DNA of 64,000 nucleotides from Streptomyces sp. SPB162 (GCF_029504575.1 NZ_JAQFII010000001.1:4161001-4225000), one strand, 5' to 3'. Counted from the first letter of the stretch, positions 1-9,215 are shown. The notes: generated from the sequence alone by a model not told the origin. Translations and numbers: made by a program.

Positions 1-1
1 C

Positions 2-478
2 AACCTGCGGTTGATCGGCGCGGCCGTGCGCACGCTCGCCATCGGGTTCACCGTCGCCATCGGAATCACTCTGGGCTGTGCGGTCGCGGGCCGGCTGCTG
101 GGCTGGATCACTCCGGACATGCTGGACGACCGACCGCTGACGAACTTCATCGTCCACCCCGACAAGTGGTCGTTCATCGTCGCGCTCCTCGCCGGCGTCG
201 CGGGAATCCTGTCGATGACCGCCGGCAAGTCCTCGGCCCTGGTGGGCGTCTTCATCTCGGTCACCACCGTGCCGGCGGCGGGCAACATCGCGGTCGCGAT
301 CGCCCTCGCCCACTGGCACGAGGTCGCCGCCTCGTTCCAGCAGCTCGGGCTGAACCTCGCCGGGATGCTCCTCGCCGGCATCGTCACGCTCTTCCTGCAG
401 CGCTTCCTCTGGAACCGCTACGGCCTGCACACCAGCGGTCGTCCCGGCGGCGTGAACGCAATGAAGCGTGCTGACTGA
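2..478 (+). CDS. DUF389 family membrane protein (3' part)
   Basis: Only the C-terminal ~158 residues are in the window. The frame is open from base 2, so the true start lies upstream and the TTG at 11 is not a convincing start. The visible part is hydrophobic with about four membrane spans. It contains GKSSALVGVFISVTTVPAAG, a stretch characteristic of DUF389 integral membrane proteins, whose function is unknown. The tail after the last span is short and basic, as expected for a cytoplasmic end. No terminator is evident before the next gene, so its transcriptional relation to the downstream secreted enzyme is unclear. Confidence 0.8.
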   Translation, partial: NLRLIGAAVRTLAIGFTVAIGITLGCAVAGRLLGWITPDMLDDRPLTNFIVHPDKWSFIVALLAGVAGILSMTAGKSSALVGVFISVTTVPAAGNIAVAIALAHWHEVAASFQQLGLNLAGMLLAGIVTLFLQRFLWNRYGLHTSGRPGGVNAMKRAD

Positions 479-658
479 CGCAAGACAGCGACGAACTGCC
501 GCATCTGGAGGGCACGTCAGCGGAAATATTCTGTAGGAACCTTGTGGAACGGGGAGTGCGGTCCTACTGTCGCCTCACCCTCATGGCACCGCTTCGCCTT
601 GCGGGTCTCAGGCGCGCCCTCCCGAGCGGCGCGCCCTCCCGAGAGAAACGAGCTGGCG

Positions 659-2710
659 ATGTCACCGAACATCACAGGTGCTGGGGCGAAGTGGTCGCTC
701 GGACCGCGGCGAAGAGCCGCGGTCGCGGTCGCGTCGGTGACCGCGGCGGCCCTCGGGCTCGGCGTCCTGGCCGGTGGGACAGCGTCGGCGCGACCCGCCG
801 CGAGCAGTGGTCCCGGCCCGGTGGTGACGCGTGCCGCGCTCGATCCGGCGCTGGTCGCCGGCCGGGGCGCGAACGTGGGATTCGCCGAGCAGGAGGCGGA
901 GAACGCCGCGACGAACGGCACGGTCATCGGCCCTGACCGCACCGCGTACACGCTGCCGGCGGAGGCCTCGGGTCGTAAAGCGGTCTCGCTGACGCCCGGC
1001 CAGTACGTCGAGTTCACGCTGCCGGCCGCCGCCGACGCGATCACCGTGCGCTACAGCATCCCGGACGCCCCCGGAGGCGGCGGGATCACGGCGCCGCTCG
1101 ATGTCACGGTGAACGGCGGGAACCGGAGGACGGCCACCCTGACGTCGCAATACGCCTGGCTGTACAACCAGTATCCGTTCTCGAACGACCCGAACGCCGG
1201 GCTGCTGCACCCCGACTACTGGGTCACCGAGTGCGCCTGCGTGCCCGCCGCCACGACGCCCGCCCCGGTGTTCGCGACGCCTTTCCGCCCGAACCACTTC
1301 TACGATGAGCGGCGCCTGCCGCTCGGCGGGAAGTACCGCGCGGGCGACAAGGTGCGGCTCACCGTTCCGGCCGGGAGCAGGGCCTCGGCCACCACCATCG
1401 ACCTGCTCGACTCCCAACTCGTCGGCGCGCCGCACGTCGCCGTCGTCGCGGCGAACGTGCTGGCGTTCGGCGCGGACCCGTCGGGCCGGCGTGACGCGGC
1501 CGACGCGATCGACCGGGCGATCGCCTTCGCGAAGCGGACGCACCTCAAGGTGTACATCCCGCAGGGCACGTACCAGGTGAACCGCCACATCATCGTCGAC
1601 GACGTGACGATCGAGGGCGCGGGCAGCTGGTACACGATCATCAAGGGCCACCAGGTGGACCCGGGCCGGTCCCACACCGGCGTCGGCTTCTACGGCAAGG
1701 ACGCGGCCGCCGGCGGCAGCACCGGCGTCCACCTCTCCGGCTTCGCCATCGAGGGCGACGTGCGGGACCGGGTCGACACCGACCAGGTCAACGGCATCGG
1801 CGGAGCGCTCAGCGACTCAACGATCGACGGGCTCTACGTCCACCACACCAAGGTGGGCATGTGGTTCGACGGGCCGATGACGAACCTGCGGATCACGAAC
1901 AACGTCATCGCCGACCAGATCGCCGACGGCCTCAACTTCCACACGGGCGTCACGCACTCGCTCGTGGCGAACAACGTCGTCCGCAACTCGGGTGACGACG
2001 GCCTCGCCATGTGGTCGGAGAAGACCGGGAACGCGGACAACACGTTCGACCACAACACGGTCCAGACCCCGGTGCTCGCCAACGGCATCGCGATCTACGG
2101 CGGTACCGACAACACGGTCTCGAACAACCTGATCGCGGACCCGATCCGCGAGGGCAGCGCCCTCCAGGTCGGTTCGCGCTTCGGTTCCGAGGCGTTCACC
2201 GGGCATCTGTGGATCACCGACAACACCACGGTCCGCGCCGGCACGTACGAGCTGAACTGGAACATCGGGCTCGGGGCGATCTGGTTCTTCGCGCTGGAGA
2301 AGAACATCGACGCGGACGTCCGGGTGACCGGGGACCACTTCCTCGACAACACCTACAACGCGATCATGCTGGTCTCGGACTGGCCGGTGAAGGACCTGTA
2401 CTCGATCACGAACGTCCACTTCAAGGACGTCAGGGTCGACGGCACGGGCACGTCGGTGGTCAGTGGACGAGCGGCGGGGTCCTCGACCTTCGAGAACGTC
2501 GACGCCCGCAACGTCGGCGCGGTCGGCGTCAACAACTGCGGCTCGTTCCACTTCACCCCCGCGGGCTCGGAGTTCGCCCTGACCGATCTCGGTGGCAACG
2601 ACGGTGGTGGCACGACCGGCCCCTGGCTCGCCCCCTGGGAGCTGCCCAACACCATCACCTGCGACGACCGTCCGCCGGTGGTGACGCCGCCGGCGCCGTC
2701 CGCGTGGTGA
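659..2710 (+). CDS. Secreted right-handed beta-helix glycoside hydrolase (GH87/mycodextranase-like)
   Basis: About 683 residues from ATG 659. An in-frame extension to 542 exists, but 659 places a signal peptide at the N-terminus: RRR, then a hydrophobic Ala/Val/Gly stretch, then TASA before Arg at about residue 44. Residues ~70-175 resemble a carbohydrate-binding beta-sandwich (FAEQEAENA through VTVNGG). From ~265 a pectate-lyase-like beta-helix begins with AFGADPSG and a YIPQGTYQV turn, followed by many N-rich turns such as ITNNVIADQIADG. This order is what I know of bacterial alpha-1,3-glucanases (mycodextranases). The likely role is extracellular polysaccharide cleavage. Family membership is by pattern, not search; a generic beta-helix lyase is the alternative. 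Confidence 0.65.
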   Translation: MSPNITGAGAKWSLGPRRRAAVAVASVTAAALGLGVLAGGTASARPAASSGPGPVVTRAALDPALVAGRGANVGFAEQEAENAATNGTVIGPDRTAYTLPAEASGRKAVSLTPGQYVEFTLPAAADAITVRYSIPDAPGGGGITAPLDVTVNGGNRRTATLTSQYAWLYNQYPFSNDPNAGLLHPDYWVTECACVPAATTPAPVFATPFRPNHFYDERRLPLGGKYRAGDKVRLTVPAGSRASATTIDLLDSQLVGAPHVAVVAANVLAFGADPSGRRDAADAIDRAIAFAKRTHLKVYIPQGTYQVNRHIIVDDVTIEGAGSWYTIIKGHQVDPGRSHTGVGFYGKDAAAGGSTGVHLSGFAIEGDVRDRVDTDQVNGIGGALSDSTIDGLYVHHTKVGMWFDGPMTNLRITNNVIADQIADGLNFHTGVTHSLVANNVVRNSGDDGLAMWSEKTGNADNTFDHNTVQTPVLANGIAIYGGTDNTVSNNLIADPIREGSALQVGSRFGSEAFTGHLWITDNTTVRAGTYELNWNIGLGAIWFFALEKNIDADVRVTGDHFLDNTYNAIMLVSDWPVKDLYSITNVHFKDVRVDGTGTSVVSGRAAGSSTFENVDARNVGAVGVNNCGSFHFTPAGSEFALTDLGGNDGGGTTGPWLAPWELPNTITCDDRPPVVTPPAPSAW

Positions 2711-2725
2711 CGGGTCCACCGCGAG

Positions 2726-3175
2726 TCACCGCTTGAGGGCCGGGTCGGCCGGCCGGGAAGCCTCCCGGCCGGCCGACCCGGCGACCGTCGGGGCGCGGCG
2801 CTCGCCGAGCAGCAGCCCGGCGGTCACGGCGACCCCGACGGCGGTGAGGCCGTGGATCCCGTACGCGGTGCCGGCCGGGCCGCCGTGGCTCAGCACGATC
2901 ACCATGTCGCCCACGGGGATGAACGCCATCGCCAGCATCGCCCAGCCCAGCGCCTTGCGGTGCCCGGTCAGCAGCAGTGCGAAGAGGATCAGCCCCGTGC
3001 CGATGTCCCGCACGCCCTTGACGGCGAGGAACGCCGTGCCCTCCTCCCGCGGCCAGGTCGGGACGCCGAACGCGGCCGCCGACGCCTGGGGGGCGAGCAG
3101 GAAGCGGAGCCCGATGAAGAGGATGAACAGGCCGCCCACGAAGGCGAGGCCGGTGGTGAAGTTCTTGCGGTTCAT
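2726..3175 (-). CDS. DUF4267 small membrane protein
   Basis: 149 residues starting at the ATG ending at 3175, with an AGAGGAG-like ribosome binding site just upstream. There are four predicted membrane spans: ~10-30, ~50-67, ~75-95 and ~103-122. The early motif IGLRFLLAPQASAAAFG and the later VKGVRDIGTGL are typical of DUF4267 proteins (function unknown). The C-terminal tail is hydrophilic, and its codons form half of a strong hairpin shared with the convergent upstream gene. It is separated by 28 bp from the hemerythrin gene and has the same orientation, so the two probably form an operon with the hemerythrin gene first. Confidence 0.75.
   Translation of the reverse strand: MNRKNFTTGLAFVGGLFILFIGLRFLLAPQASAAAFGVPTWPREEGTAFLAVKGVRDIGTGLILFALLLTGHRKALGWAMLAMAFIPVGDMVIVLSHGGPAGTAYGIHGLTAVGVAVTAGLLLGERRAPTVAGSAGREASRPADPALKR
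2741..2780. terminator. 18-bp perfect inverted repeat, bidirectional terminator
   Basis: Arms 2741-2758 and 2763-2780 are perfectly complementary with a 4-base loop (agcc). It lies between convergent genes ending at 2710 (+) and 2726 (-), and is embedded in the last codons of the minus-strand gene. There is no T tract, which is usual for Streptomyces. Confidence 0.7.
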
Positions 3176-3203
3176 GGCAGATCTCCTCTGAGAGTGGCTG
3201 TCT

Positions 3204-3881
3204 TCAGCGGTCGGTGCTGCGGATGCGGCGCATCCTGCGGGTGTACGCGGGGCGGCCGACGGCGTACCAGAGCAGCCGGGCCGGCAGCGGCATCGCGTCG
3301 AGGATGGTGGCGCGCTCGGTCGTGTCGGCCTCTTCGAGGACCATGCCGAGGAAGAACAGCAGCTTGGGCTTGGGGGTGCTCTCCAGGAAGTGCTCGCCCA
3401 GCAGGTTCCACTCCGCCACGGACAGGTGCCGCTCCGCGAGCGGGAGCAGTGACTCCTCCTCCTCGTCCAGGTGCTCGACGAGGACCACGCGGTGCTCGGT
3501 GAGCGCGGCCACCAGCGCGTCGCGCTCCGCCTCGCCCGCCGCGGCCTCCCAGCCGGGCAGTGCCGCCTCGGCCCGTGCCAGCGTCGAGGCGACCCCTTCG
3601 TGCTGGGCCTCCATCCGCAGGACGAGGTCCGTCTCGAGGTCGACCCGGGCCAGCAGCGGCGGCCAGAGGTGGTCGTCCTCGCCGTGGTGGTGGTTGGACA
3701 GACCGAGCAGGTAGTCGCGGAAGTGCCCGGCGAGCACCCGGGCCCGTGCGGTGTCGCCCGGGGTGACGGCCGCGATGAGCTCCGCGAGGAGCCGTGACTC
3801 CCGGCGCAGTCCGCGGTGGATGACCACCATTCCGTGGGTGTCGGGGCGGGCGCCGGCTTGGGGTGATGCGTTCGTCGTCAT
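3204..3881 (-). CDS. Hemerythrin (HHE) domain protein
   Basis: 225 residues from the ATG at 3881. A longer frame continues to 4196, but that part is low-complexity and overlaps the divergent promoter region. Residues ~20-160 carry hemerythrin-like metal ligands: an early His in IHRGLRRES, HHHGEDDHLWP, MEAQHEGV, TEHRVVLVEHLDEEEESLLP. Such proteins bind a di-iron centre and are linked to oxygen or nitrosative-stress sensing. The C-terminal ~70 residues are a helical extension ending in a basic tail. It diverges from the BTAD regulator, with 12-bp repeats in the shared intergenic region. Confidence 0.8.
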   Translation of the reverse strand: MTTNASPQAGARPDTHGMVVIHRGLRRESRLLAELIAAVTPGDTARARVLAGHFRDYLLGLSNHHHGEDDHLWPPLLARVDLETDLVLRMEAQHEGVASTLARAEAALPGWEAAAGEAERDALVAALTEHRVVLVEHLDEEEESLLPLAERHLSVAEWNLLGEHFLESTPKPKLLFFLGMVLEEADTTERATILDAMPLPARLLWYAVGRPAYTRRMRRIRSTDR

Positions 3882-3912
3882 GGGGGGAAGCCTCGTCGGG
3901 GGCTCCTGGAGG

Positions 3913-3957
3913 GGACTTGGAACGGGACTTGGAACGGGACGTGGAACGGACTTGGAA
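3913..3957. repeat. 12-bp tandem repeats in the divergent promoter region
   Basis: Unit ggacttggaacg at 3913-3924 and 3925-3936, one-mismatch copy ggacgtggaacg at 3937-3948, then a partial gacttggaa at 3949-3957. The array lies 32 bp after the hemerythrin start and 44 bp before the regulator's ATG. SARP/BTAD regulators are known to bind direct heptamer repeats with ~11-bp periodicity, so a regulator-binding array is plausible here. That role is inference. Confidence 0.6.
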
Positions 3958-4000
3958 TTCCCGTACGGCAAGATCGGCGGCCGTTTACGATGTGCGCGAC

Positions 4001-7000
4001 ATGGTGTGCGTACGCGTGCTCGGTTCCTTCGGAGCCGAGCGGGACGGGGAGCCCGTTCCGCTCGGCGGCCGCAGGCAGCGGTCGGTCCTCGCGCTGCTGG
4101 TGGCGGCGCGCGGGCAGGTCGTCCCCGTGGACCGGATGGTCGAGGACCTCTGGCAGGACGCGGCGCCCGCCCAGGCGGTGACCTCGCTGCAGGCATACGT
4201 GTCGAACCTGCGCCGGCTCCTCGAGCCCGGCCGGGCCCCGCGTACCCCGGCGAAGCTGCTGGTCAGCGCCCCGCCCGGCTATGCGTTACGGCTGCCGGAG
4301 CACGCGGTCGACGCCTGGCGCTTCGAGCGGCTGCTGCACGACGCCCGCGAACTGCTCACCACTGGGCCGCGGGACGCGAACCGGCTGCTGGACGAGGCGC
4401 TGTCCCTCTGGCAGGGCCCGGCGTACGCCGAGACGGCCGACGAACCGTGGGCCCGGGCCGAGACCGCGCGCCTGGAGGAGCTCCGCAGGAGCGCCCGTGA
4501 ACTCCGCGTCGCCGCGGGGCTGCGCTCCGGCGCCGCCGCGAAGGCCGTCCCCGAGGCCGAACTGCTCACCCGTGAAGAGCCGTTGCGCGAGGAGGGCTGG
4601 CGGCTGCACGCGCTGGCGCTCTGGGCGGTGGGCCGGCAGGCCGACGCGCTGGCCACCCTCCGGCGGGCCCGCGCGGTCCTCGCCGCCGAGGTGGGCCTGG
4701 ATCCCGGTGTGGCCCTGACCGCGCTCGAGGAGGCCGTCCTCGCGCAGCGGGTGGAGGTGCTGCGCGCCGCGACGGACACGCCGCCGAGTGCGCTCGGCGG
4801 GCCGCGTCCGCCGGCGGCCACGGGGCAACGCGCACCTGAAGCGGACCTGTTCGTCGGTCGCGACTCCGAACTGATGCTGCTCACAGCCGCCGCGGAGCGG
4901 GCGATCAGCGCTGGTCCGGGCATCGCGCTGGTAACCGGTGAGGCCGGTATGGGCAAGTCGGCGCTGCTGGAACGGTTGGGGCACCGGCTGCGCCGCGACG
5001 GCTGGCTCGTCGCACTCGGCCGCACCACCGACGCCGAGGGCGCGCCGCCCGCCTGGGCCTGGGTCGAAGCGCTGCGGTACGTCGCCGCCGAGCTCCCGCC
5101 GCCTCCCGGGACGGCCGCCGCGCTGGCCCCGCTGCTGTCGGACGCACCGGTCACCGGACCCGTCGCCCAGGAGGACGCCGCCGTGGGCCGGTTCCGGCTG
5201 CACCGGGCGGTCCGTACGTGGCTGGCGACGGTGGCGGCCGTGCGGCCGGTGGCCGTCCTGCTGGACGACCTGCACTGGGCCGACGCCGAGACGCTCGCGA
5301 TGCTGGCGGGCCTGGTCGACCTGGAGCAGGGCACCAGCGTCCTGTTCGTGGCCGCTTACCGGCCGGACGAGGCCGGAGGGCCGCTCGCCGACGGTCTGGC
5401 CGCGCTGGCGCGGCGGTCGCCGCTGCGGATCCCGCTGCGCGGACTGCCCGGACCGGCCGTCGCGGAGGTGGTCGGGGCGGTGACCGGCGCCGCGGGCGGG
5501 GGGCCGGTGGACGCCGAAACGGTCGCGGCGCTCGCCGAACGCACCGGAGGCAACCCCTTCTACGTCCGCGAGAGCGCCCGGCTGCTGGGGAGCGAGGGCG
5601 CGCTGGTGGCGCTGTCCGACGTACCGGAAGGGGTGCGGGACGTGCTGCGTCGCCGGCTGGGACGTCTTCCCGAGGCGGCGGTGGCCCTGCTGCGGCTGGC
5701 CGCCGTGGCGGGGCGCGAAGCGGACGTCGAGGTACTGGTCGCCGCCGCGGACGCCGGCGAGGACGGCGTTCTGGGCGCGTTGGAGACCGGACTCGTCGCG
5801 GGGCTCCTCACCGAACCCGCCCCGGGACGCGTCCGGTTCGTGCACGCGCTGGTCAGGGACACACTGTTGGCCGACCTGAGCCGGCTGCGCGCCACCCGCA
5901 TGCACGGCAGGATCGCGGCGAGCCTGGAGCTGCTCGCCCCGGACGACGTCTCCGCGCTGGCCCACCACTACGCGCGAGCGGCGTCCTCGACCACGGCGGC
6001 GAAGGCCGTCGACTTCTGCGTGCGCGCGGCCGTTCTCGCCGAGGACCGTTACGCCCACGACGTCGCCGCCGTCCTGCTCGGGCAGGCGTTGGAGTGCCTC
6101 GAGCGCGTGCCCGCGGGCGGCACCGGGGACCGGGACGGCGAGCGGGTCGAGCTGCTCGGCAGGCTGCTGCGCGCCCAGGTACGGGCCGGGGCGATCATGG
6201 AAGCGCGAGCGATCCGCCGGACGGCCGTCGATCTCGCCACCGCCGCGGACCGCGACGACCTGCTGATCCGCGCGTTCACCGCGTGGACCGAGCCGACGCC
6301 CTGGCAGAGCCGCCCGTACGGCATGGTCGACGAACCGGTCATCGCCGGGCTCGGCCGGTTGCTGGAGCGGTCCGACCTGGAGCCCGCGGTGCGCTGCCGG
6401 CTGCTGGACGCGTACTGCGCCGAGCTCTCCGACGGCCAGGACCCCCGGGCGCGGGCCGCGGCCGAGGAGGCGGCGGTGATCGCGGAGGGCCTGACGGACC
6501 CCGTGCTGCTGGCGCAGGCCCTCGGGACGCTCGCCCGCGAGCTGGACACCGAGCTGGAGTGGCGGGAACGGGCGGCGCTGGGAGAGCGGATCGAGCGGAT
6601 CGGCGGTGCGCACGACCTGCCGATCCACCGCTGGTACGGGCTGTGCCTCCGGTCGATCGCGGCGGCGGTCGAGGGCGACGTCGCCGGCGCGTACCGGCTC
6701 ACCGAGCAGTGCCTGGAAGTGGCGCGCGCCTACCGGATGCCGGAAGCCGTCGCGGTCGGCGAGACCGTGCAGGCGACGTTCGCGCACATCGAGGGCAGAG
6801 TGGCGGACGCCGAACGGCTGTACGCCGAGGCGGCCGCCTCGATGGGCCGCCAGGGCTCCCCGCACGCTGCCGGCTACCTGCTGATCGCCATCGCGACGAT
6901 CAGGGCGGGCCAGGGGCGGCTGGGTGAGTGCGTAGAGCAGGCGCGCCGGATGTACGACGACTACGGCCCGATGGCCTGCGACCTGCTCGCCGCGGCCCTG

Positions 7001-7348
7001 GCCGCCGCCGGGCTGCCGGCCGAGGCCCGGCAGGTGCTGGCGCAGGCCCCGCCGATCCGGCGGGACTACTTCTTCAAGCTCTTCGCGACCTTCCGGGTGA
7101 CGGCGATGGTGGCGCTCGGCGAGAAGGAGGGCGCGGAGGAGCTGTACGCGGCGCTGCTCCCGTACCGCCACGCACCCCCGCCCACCGCGGGCTGCACCGT
7201 GGCGATCCAACCCGTCGCGTACACGCTCGGCGAACTCGCCGGGCTCCTCGGCCGCGAGGAGGAGGCCGCCGGGCACTTCGCCCGCGCGGACGCCATCGCG
7301 GATCGGTGGAACACCACGTTGGGGCGGTTTCGCCCGCCCGATCGATGA
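4001..7348 (+). CDS. BTAD/SARP-type transcriptional regulator with AAA ATPase and helical C-terminus
   Basis: 1115 residues from ATG 4001. In-frame sequence upstream encodes only the translated 12-bp repeats. Residues ~1-95 form an OmpR-like winged helix (VLGSFGAERDGEPVPLGG) and ~100-245 the bacterial transcriptional activation domain. From ~280 there is a P-loop module: Walker A GEAGMGKSALL near 314 and Walker B VAVLLDDLHWAD near 420. The remaining ~600 residues are alpha-helical and TPR-like. This architecture matches large AfsR/LuxR-like pathway activators whose ATPase gates DNA binding. No biosynthetic cluster lies in the window, so the target is unknown; the divergent hemerythrin and the gene itself are candidates because of the repeat array. 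Confidence 0.85.
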   Translation: MVCVRVLGSFGAERDGEPVPLGGRRQRSVLALLVAARGQVVPVDRMVEDLWQDAAPAQAVTSLQAYVSNLRRLLEPGRAPRTPAKLLVSAPPGYALRLPEHAVDAWRFERLLHDARELLTTGPRDANRLLDEALSLWQGPAYAETADEPWARAETARLEELRRSARELRVAAGLRSGAAAKAVPEAELLTREEPLREEGWRLHALALWAVGRQADALATLRRARAVLAAEVGLDPGVALTALEEAVLAQRVEVLRAATDTPPSALGGPRPPAATGQRAPEADLFVGRDSELMLLTAAAERAISAGPGIALVTGEAGMGKSALLERLGHRLRRDGWLVALGRTTDAEGAPPAWAWVEALRYVAAELPPPPGTAAALAPLLSDAPVTGPVAQEDAAVGRFRLHRAVRTWLATVAAVRPVAVLLDDLHWADAETLAMLAGLVDLEQGTSVLFVAAYRPDEAGGPLADGLAALARRSPLRIPLRGLPGPAVAEVVGAVTGAAGGGPVDAETVAALAERTGGNPFYVRESARLLGSEGALVALSDVPEGVRDVLRRRLGRLPEAAVALLRLAAVAGREADVEVLVAAADAGEDGVLGALETGLVAGLLTEPAPGRVRFVHALVRDTLLADLSRLRATRMHGRIAASLELLAPDDVSALAHHYARAASSTTAAKAVDFCVRAAVLAEDRYAHDVAAVLLGQALECLERVPAGGTGDRDGERVELLGRLLRAQVRAGAIMEARAIRRTAVDLATAADRDDLLIRAFTAWTEPTPWQSRPYGMVDEPVIAGLGRLLERSDLEPAVRCRLLDAYCAELSDGQDPRARAAAEEAAVIAEGLTDPVLLAQALGTLARELDTELEWRERAALGERIERIGGAHDLPIHRWYGLCLRSIAAAVEGDVAGAYRLTEQCLEVARAYRMPEAVAVGETVQATFAHIEGRVADAERLYAEAAASMGRQGSPHAAGYLLIAIATIRAGQGRLGECVEQARRMYDDYGPMACDLLAAALAAAGLPAEARQVLAQAPPIRRDYFFKLFATFRVTAMVALGEKEGAEELYAALLPYRHAPPPTAGCTVAIQPVAYTLGELAGLLGREEEAAGHFARADAIADRWNTTLGRFRPPDR

Positions 7349-7399
7349 CGGGAGGTGGGCTATGTTGAGCGGGAGCGGCAGGAAAAAGGAGGCGCACCG

Positions 7400-8317
7400 G
7401 TGCCATCGGGGCAGCAGGCACGGGCACAGGCGGCTGCGATCACGCCGGGTGGGCAGCCCCAGGACCAGGAGCGCGCCCCCGCGGACCGCGTCCACGCGCT
7501 GTTCAACGGCCACCGCCTCTCACCCGGGCAGCGCCGTATCGCCCAGTACCTGATCGACCACCTCACCGAAGCGGCCTTCCTCTCCATCACGGAGTTGGCC
7601 GAGCGGGTGGGCGTCAGCCAGCCGTCGGTGACCCGCTTCGCCGCCTCCCTCGGCTTCAGCGGCTACCCCGCCCTGCGGGACGTCCTGCAGCCGATCGCGC
7701 TGAGCGCGGTCGCGGCGTCTCCGGAGAGCCGCGAGCAGGTCCGCCGGAACGAACTGCAGGCGGCGGTCGACGCCGAGATCGAGAACCTGGAGAACGTCCG
7801 CCGGCTGCTCGCCGACACCGACCAGGTGCTGGACATCGGCCGTGAGCTGGCCCACTCCGTCCCGCTGACCGTTCTCGGCCTGCGGATCTCGGCGCCGCTG
7901 GTGGAGTACTTCGCCTACGCCGCCCGGCGGATCCACCCCGATGTGCGGGTGGTGACCCGTGGCGGCAGCGTCGCCTTCGACGCGCTGCTGCAGTCGCGGG
8001 CGGCGGGCGGGGCGTGGGTGCTGGCGTTCGCCATGCCCCGGCACGCGAAGGAGACCCTCGCGGCGCTGCGGGCCGCCCGCAGCGCCGGGCTGCGCATCGC
8101 GCTGATCACGGATCTCACCCTGGGGCCGCTCGTCGACGAGGCGGACGTGGTGCTGACCGCGGGCACCGGATCCCGGCTGGTCTTCGACTCGTACGCGGCG
8201 CCGGGCATGCTGTCCGCGGCCCTGCTGCAGGCCATGGCCGACGCCGATCCCGGGCGGACGCAGGCACGGCTCGAGGGGTACGAGCAGGTAGCGGATCAGC
8301 ACGGCTTCTTCCTCTAG
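7400..8317 (+). CDS. MurR/RpiR family transcriptional regulator with SIS domain
   Basis: 305 residues. The GTG at 7400 is preferred over the in-frame GTG at 7355 because AGGAGG sits 7 bases before it. Residues ~35-105 form an RpiR helix-turn-helix (LSITELAERVGVSQPSVTRF). Residues ~130-270 form a sugar-isomerase (SIS) domain that normally senses a phosphosugar (VVTRGGSVAFDAL, ALITDLTLGPLVDEADVVLTAG). It follows the BTAD regulator by 51 bp and may be co-transcribed. No sugar-catabolic genes are adjacent. A 30-bp palindrome just after the stop is a candidate operator or terminator. Confidence 0.85.
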   Translation: MPSGQQARAQAAAITPGGQPQDQERAPADRVHALFNGHRLSPGQRRIAQYLIDHLTEAAFLSITELAERVGVSQPSVTRFAASLGFSGYPALRDVLQPIALSAVAASPESREQVRRNELQAAVDAEIENLENVRRLLADTDQVLDIGRELAHSVPLTVLGLRISAPLVEYFAYAARRIHPDVRVVTRGGSVAFDALLQSRAAGGAWVLAFAMPRHAKETLAALRAARSAGLRIALITDLTLGPLVDEADVVLTAGTGSRLVFDSYAAPGMLSAALLQAMADADPGRTQARLEGYEQVADQHGFFL

Positions 8318-8328
8318 GAGCCGGCCCC

Positions 8329-8358
8329 GCAAGGGTATGAAACTTTTCATACCCTTGC
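8329..8358. promoter_or_regulatory. 30-bp near-perfect palindrome after the RpiR gene
   Basis: Arms 8329-8342 and 8345-8358 are perfectly complementary around a central CT. The centre is AT-rich (TATGAAA-CT-TTTCATA), unusual for this genome, and it lies 12 bp after the RpiR stop. Either a Rho-independent terminator or an RpiR-type operator is possible. The TGAAA/TTTCA core favours a protein-binding site. An AT-rich tatatat stretch follows at ~8370. Confidence 0.55.
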
Positions 8359-8597
8359 GTACTCGACGGTATATATGTTTACTGCAAGCGGCGCCTGAGC
8401 CCACCGGACGCCATTGGAGAGTGTGACCCGCCCTCCCGACGGAACACCCGGGCCGACGCTCCCTCCTCGTGGCGCGCCCGGGGTGTTCAGCAAACCGGGC
8501 GCTCGCTTGCTGCGGCGCGCCCTCGGCAGCCTCGGTCAACCCCTGGGCCGGGGCTGCCAACACCCTCTCGATCAGAGTTCGGCACTTCTCGGAAGCG

Positions 8598-8978
8598 ATG
8601 AGCATGTCCCAGACGACCCTCACCACGCTCAGCCCGGACTGGCCCTGCCAGGTCAAGTCACCCGGGAACCCCGACTGGGAACGCACGGCCACCCGCTGGC
8701 TGCGCGACCTGCTGCCGGCGCGCTACTCGGCGTACTCCACCCTCACCCGCCACCCGGCCATCCTCGCCCGCCACGCACAGCTCCAGCTGCAGTACAAGAT
8801 GCGCGCGGTCCAGGTGGCGATGTGCACCAGCCGGGCGGAGCTGCCCACGATGGGCATGGTGGAGGCGGTCATCGAGAACACGATCCGGCTGTACGCCGTA
8901 GAGCTGGAACAGCTCAGCCGCCTCGCCCGCGGAGTCCGCCTCGTCACGGAGGCGCTCACCAACCAGCGCCGCCGCTGA
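8598..8978 (+). CDS. Hypothetical helical protein
   Basis: 126 residues from ATG 8598; the ATG at 8604 is an alternative and is better spaced from GGAAG at 8591-8595. No family is recognised. The sequence is soluble and largely helical, with conserved-looking WERTATRWLRDLLPARYSAY and HAQLQLQYKMRAVQVAMCTSR. A single cysteine argues against metal binding. Codon usage is ordinary for the genome. It is flanked upstream by the RpiR palindrome and downstream by a terminator shared with the convergent small membrane protein, so it is probably monocistronic. Confidence 0.6.
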   Translation: MSMSQTTLTTLSPDWPCQVKSPGNPDWERTATRWLRDLLPARYSAYSTLTRHPAILARHAQLQLQYKMRAVQVAMCTSRAELPTMGMVEAVIENTIRLYAVELEQLSRLARGVRLVTEALTNQRRR

Positions 8979-9143
8979 CCCTCGGAGGCGCTCCCCGGTC
9001 GCGCGGAGGCGTCCGGGGGCGGGGCGGGGAACTGGAGGTTCGCGTGCATGGGTCACGCGCCCGCGCTGCCCCCGGACACCAGCCCCCTACCCACCCTGTT
9101 CTCGGCTGACCCATCAGGGGGGCCCGCCGGCGGGCGGGCGTGC

Positions 9144-9176
9144 CTGAGGCCCGGCGGGTTTCCCGCCGGGCCTCAG
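9144..9176. terminator. 15-bp hairpin terminator
   Basis: Arms 9144-9158 and 9162-9176 are perfectly complementary with loop ttt, followed by ttct. It sits between convergent genes ending at 8978 (+) and 9216 (-) and can serve both. Confidence 0.8.
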
Positions 9177-9215
9177 TTCTGACGTATTCAGCTGTGTGTC
9201 GCGTGTGTGTCGCGG

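Noticed and set aside
4286-7513. Very long minus-strand open frame opposite the BTAD regulator
   Set aside because: It is the antisense shadow of a high-GC gene. Composition is Arg/Gly/Pro-rich with no domain, whereas the plus strand has clear motifs.
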